This document shows, one piece after another, positions 61,970-64,000 of a DNA stretch of 64,000 nucleotides. Position 1 is the first letter of the stretch. Every line of letters begins with the position of its first letter. The stretch lies in the NCBI RefSeq assembly GCF_000797445.1, contig NZ_JSWF01000033.1:62001-126000 (forward strand), read 5' to 3'. Both the position numbers and the translations under genes were made by a program. Origin of the DNA: Lacinutrix jangbogonensis. Lineage in GTDB: Bacteria; Bacteroidota; Bacteroidia; Flavobacteriales; Flavobacteriaceae. The notes under the pieces are model-generated. The model was not told the origin of the DNA. It saw only the letters and a program-made list of their open reading frames with translations, and did not search any database.

Positions 61970-62856
61970 CTACCATCCGCCAGAAGCACCACCTCCGCCA
62001 AAGCCACCGCCACCAAAACCGCCACCAAAGCCACCTCCGCTAGAAGCACCTCCTCCGCTGCCAAATCCTCCTCCAAAGCCTCCAGAACCACTTCTGTAGC
62101 CTCCACGGCCAGAGTTGCTTAGTATAATAGCTTCAAGGATATCTCGTGGTGTATTTCGGTTATCAAAACCACTTCCATTATTGTTTCCGCCTCGTCTGTT
62201 TTTAGAAATTGAAATTAGAATAATAATAAAAACTATAAATAGAAAGAAAATAACACCAAAAGGAAAACCACCTTCGCTAGATTGTCTTGTGCCTTGGTAT
62301 TCTCCTTGCATGACTTCAAAAATAGCATCTGCGCCACGATTAAGTCCACCATAATAATCGTTTTTTTGAAATATGGAATGATGTCTCGTTCAATAATACG
62401 TCGCGACATGGCATCTGTCATTAAATGCTCGGTACCATAACCAGTGCTAATACTAATTTTTCTATCGTCTCGAGCAAGTAATATAAAAATACCATTGTCT
62501 TTATCTTGGTCTCCAATACCCCATTCTTCAGCCCATTGTGCACCTAAATAGTTGATGTATTCTCCATTTGTAGACGGTATTATTGCAACTACTATTTGGG
62601 TTGAAGTGGTATCAGAATATTTTATAAGTTTTTGTTCTAAAGCTGTTTTTTGACCTGATTCAAGTAAGTCTATGTAATCATAAACGCTAGTTTGTTCTCC
62701 ATTTGCTTTAGAAGGAACATCTGGAATTTTATATTGTCCAAAAGAAAAATGACTGCTAAATAAAATGAACACAATTAACAAGCGCTGTAAGCTGTACTTG
62801 AGTTTAATGTTTGAGTATTGTTTACTGAAGATTAAAGACTGCTGACTTAATTTCAT
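61970..62856 (-). pseudogene. TPM-domain membrane protein split by a one-base frameshift
   Basis: Two overlapping frames (62233-62856 and 61970-62311) make one protein of about 295 residues. The first holds a signal peptide and TPM domain (PDVPSKANGEQTSVYDYIDLLE, then KDNGIFILLARDDRKISISTGYG). The second holds a membrane helix (FGVIFFLFIVFIIILISI) and a Gly-rich tail ending GGGASGGW, the standard end of TPM-TM-Gly proteins. They join if one A is added at the run 62361-62367, giving YFKKNDYYGGLNRGADAIFE. The start overlaps the stop of the next gene by four bases. It may be a real mutation, slippage or a sequence error. Confidence 0.8.
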
Positions 62857-63293
62857 CCTTTAGAAATGGTGTTACTGAGCTCGTTTCTATCATTTTTAGA
62901 AATAGGGAAATGTGATTTTAATTGCTGTCCAGCAAGAAGAACACCATCTACCAAAGCTTGTTTACGGTTTCCGTTTTTAAGATGATTTTGTATTGTTTCT
63001 TTCGTGGTGTCCCAAAAAGAATTAGAAACAACAGCGTCGATGCCTTTGTCTCCATAAATAGCAAAAGCTTTATCGTTTGTAGCTATATAGATAAGTACAG
63101 CATTGTGTAATTCGGTATTCTGCATGTTTAGAATAGAAAATACTTCTAAAGCTCGCGTTTCTATATTGCCTTTAGAGGTGGTTTCGATATGTACTCTTAT
63201 TTCACCAGAAGTTTGTTGTTCTGCTTTACAAATGGCAGCAACAACTTCTTGTTCTTCTACGGTCGTTAGAAATGATTCAACAGAATTTTGCAT
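62853..63293 (-). CDS. TPM-domain protein, soluble
   Basis: A 146-residue protein, a single TPM domain without signal peptide: SFLTTVEEQEVVAAICKAEQQTSGEIRVHIET at the start, then NAVLIYIATNDKAFAIYGDKGIDAVV with the core G-D-K-G. It overlaps the following TPM gene by ATGA (translational coupling) and lies three bases after the LemA stop. Such a LemA-TPM-TPM arrangement is usual in Bacteroidota. Probably a membrane-associated partner of LemA; biochemical role unknown. Confidence 0.88.
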   Translation of the reverse strand: MQNSVESFLTTVEEQEVVAAICKAEQQTSGEIRVHIETTSKGNIETRALEVFSILNMQNTELHNAVLIYIATNDKAFAIYGDKGIDAVVSNSFWDTTKETIQNHLKNGNRKQALVDGVLLAGQQLKSHFPISKNDRNELSNTISKG

Positions 63294-63296
63294 AGA

Positions 63297-63893
63297 CTAA
63301 AATTCTACTTTTGTAGCATTTTCACTTCCTGGTGCAGATTTAAACAACGCTAGTGCGTTTTTGTTGATGTAGTTAGCAACAAAGCTAGTTGGAAATTTAG
63401 CAATATAGATATTGTAAGCTCCGGCTAAACCATTAAATTTATTTCGCTCTACGTTAATTCTGTTTTCTGTACCTTCTAATTGACTTTGTAGTTCTAAAAA
63501 GTTTTTATCAGCTTTTAATTCAGGATAGCGCTCTACAGAAACTAATAATCTAGATAAAGCACCACTAAGACCTTGTTGAGCTTGTTGAAACTTAGCCATG
63601 CTTTCTGGAGTAAGTGCATCTTTGTCAATATTTATTGTTGGTTTAGTAGCTTCGGCTCTTGCTTTTATTACAGCTTCTAATGTTTCTTTTTCATGATCTG
63701 CATATCCTTTTACAGTGGCAACAAGATTAGGTATCAAGTCTGATCTTCGTTGATAAGAACTCTCTACGTTAGCCCATTGTGCTTGTGCTAAACCTTCTTT
63801 TTCAATGATTTCGTTATTAATTCCTATTCCCCATTTAAAGATTGCGAAAATTATTAATCCAATAACAATCACTGGTATTAGCCATTTTTTCAT
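63297..63893 (-). CDS. lemA: LemA family protein
   Basis: A 198-residue protein with one N-terminal membrane helix (LIPVIVIGLIIFAIFKWGIG) and a helical bundle outside. The start at 63893 (MKKWLIPV) is chosen over the upstream ATG at 63941, which overlaps the preceding gene and adds an unfamiliar 16 residues. Family hallmarks are QAQWANVESSYQRRSDLIPNLV near residue 38, LEAVIKARAEA, and ERNKFNGLAGAYNIYIAKFP near the C-terminus. LemA proteins are widespread, of unclear function, and usually coupled to TPM proteins as here. Confidence 0.92.
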   Translation of the reverse strand: MKKWLIPVIVIGLIIFAIFKWGIGINNEIIEKEGLAQAQWANVESSYQRRSDLIPNLVATVKGYADHEKETLEAVIKARAEATKPTINIDKDALTPESMAKFQQAQQGLSGALSRLLVSVERYPELKADKNFLELQSQLEGTENRINVERNKFNGLAGAYNIYIAKFPTSFVANYINKNALALFKSAPGSENATKVEF

Positions 63894-63930
63894 AATATTA
63901 GGTTTTTTAGCTGTGTTTTGTGCTAGTGCT

Positions 63931-64000
63931 TTATAGTTCATTTTTTAGTTTAATAAGTTGTGCTTTAACGCCTTCCAATTTACTAATTATTTCAAAATCA
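63931..64000 (-). CDS. 3' end of an upstream gene cut by the window edge
   Basis: Reading inward from the right edge, the minus strand encodes DFEIISKLEGVKAQLIKLKN and EL before a stop at 63931-63933. The coiled-coil-like end fits a MerR-type regulator, which I recall preceding lemA in Flavobacteriaceae, but the fragment is too short for a firm call. Confidence 0.45.
   Translation of the reverse strand, partial: DFEIISKLEGVKAQLIKLKNEL

Noticed and set aside
61903-62106. 67-residue frame rich in Ala/Glu/Val/Leu
   Set aside because: It is an alternate reading of the Gly-rich repeats of the TPM protein.

Overview
The window reads as chromosome of a marine-type member of the Flavobacteriaceae (Bacteroidota). 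The DNA is AT-rich with A-rich ribosome-binding regions, several promoters carry the Bacteroidota -7 box TAnnTTTG, and one protein ends in a type IX secretion (gliding type B) sorting domain. DUF6503, DUF6515, a LemA/TPM cluster and a fused ABC permease/M1 peptidase fit the same group. No rRNA, tRNA or CRISPR array was seen. Calls come from reading the sequence and from memory of protein families; no database search was run. || Left part (1-12 kb): two tandem 28-residue peptide genes stand before an ABC ATPase and an ABC permease/M1-peptidase fusion. A quinone-oxidoreductase-like enzyme and an SGNH/MBOAT O-acylation pair follow. A minus-strand stretch then holds a hypothetical gene and two broken genes (a serine hydrolase of the beta-lactamase fold and a methyltransferase). 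|| Central part (12.2-29.3 kb): the most notable region, read here as a neutral-lipid (triacylglycerol or wax ester) synthesis, storage and turnover island. It encodes GlpD and GlpK, and GpsA, so it can make and use glycerol-3-phosphate. One 1076-residue protein joins a GPAT-like acyltransferase, a HAD phosphatase and a PlsC-like acyltransferase, which could cover glycerol-3-phosphate to diacylglycerol. A WS/DGAT with a C-terminal SCP2 domain would finish the pathway, and two alpha/beta hydrolases could mobilise the lipid. Three paralogous phasin-like proteins (one with a long Lys/Ala tail) and a fourth Lys-tailed protein are candidate droplet-coat proteins. An ABC1/UbiB-like kinase, a TetR-like regulator and a SARP/BTAD-type regulator lie inside. 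The sequence suggests two regulatory circuits: a palindrome (TACTATGC-N2-GCATAGTA type) before glpK and before the WS/DGAT operon, and 11-bp-spaced direct repeats at fixed distance from the -7 box before two phasin-like genes. || Right part (29.3-55 kb): mostly minus-strand accessory genes. These include a GNAT, an S41 peptidase/outer-membrane/DUF2807 set with an AraC regulator, a lipase, DUF748, a sulfatase, DUF502, DUF2541, DUF6515, DUF2092, two DUF1254/DUF1214 proteins with an outer-membrane transporter, DinB, an alkaline phosphatase, DoxX, DUF6503 and a TPMT-like methyltransferase. Gene remnants, a truncated IS30 transposase and a roughly 395-bp duplicated CPBP-protease pseudogene show local decay and rearrangement. 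|| Far right (55-64 kb): housekeeping genes (TrmH-type methyltransferase, Era, Der), a type IX-secreted C-type-lectin protein, and a TPM/LemA cluster running off the edge. A recurring oddity is that many broken frames differ from the expected frame by one base in an A/T homopolymer, so real decay, slippage and sequencing error must be told apart.
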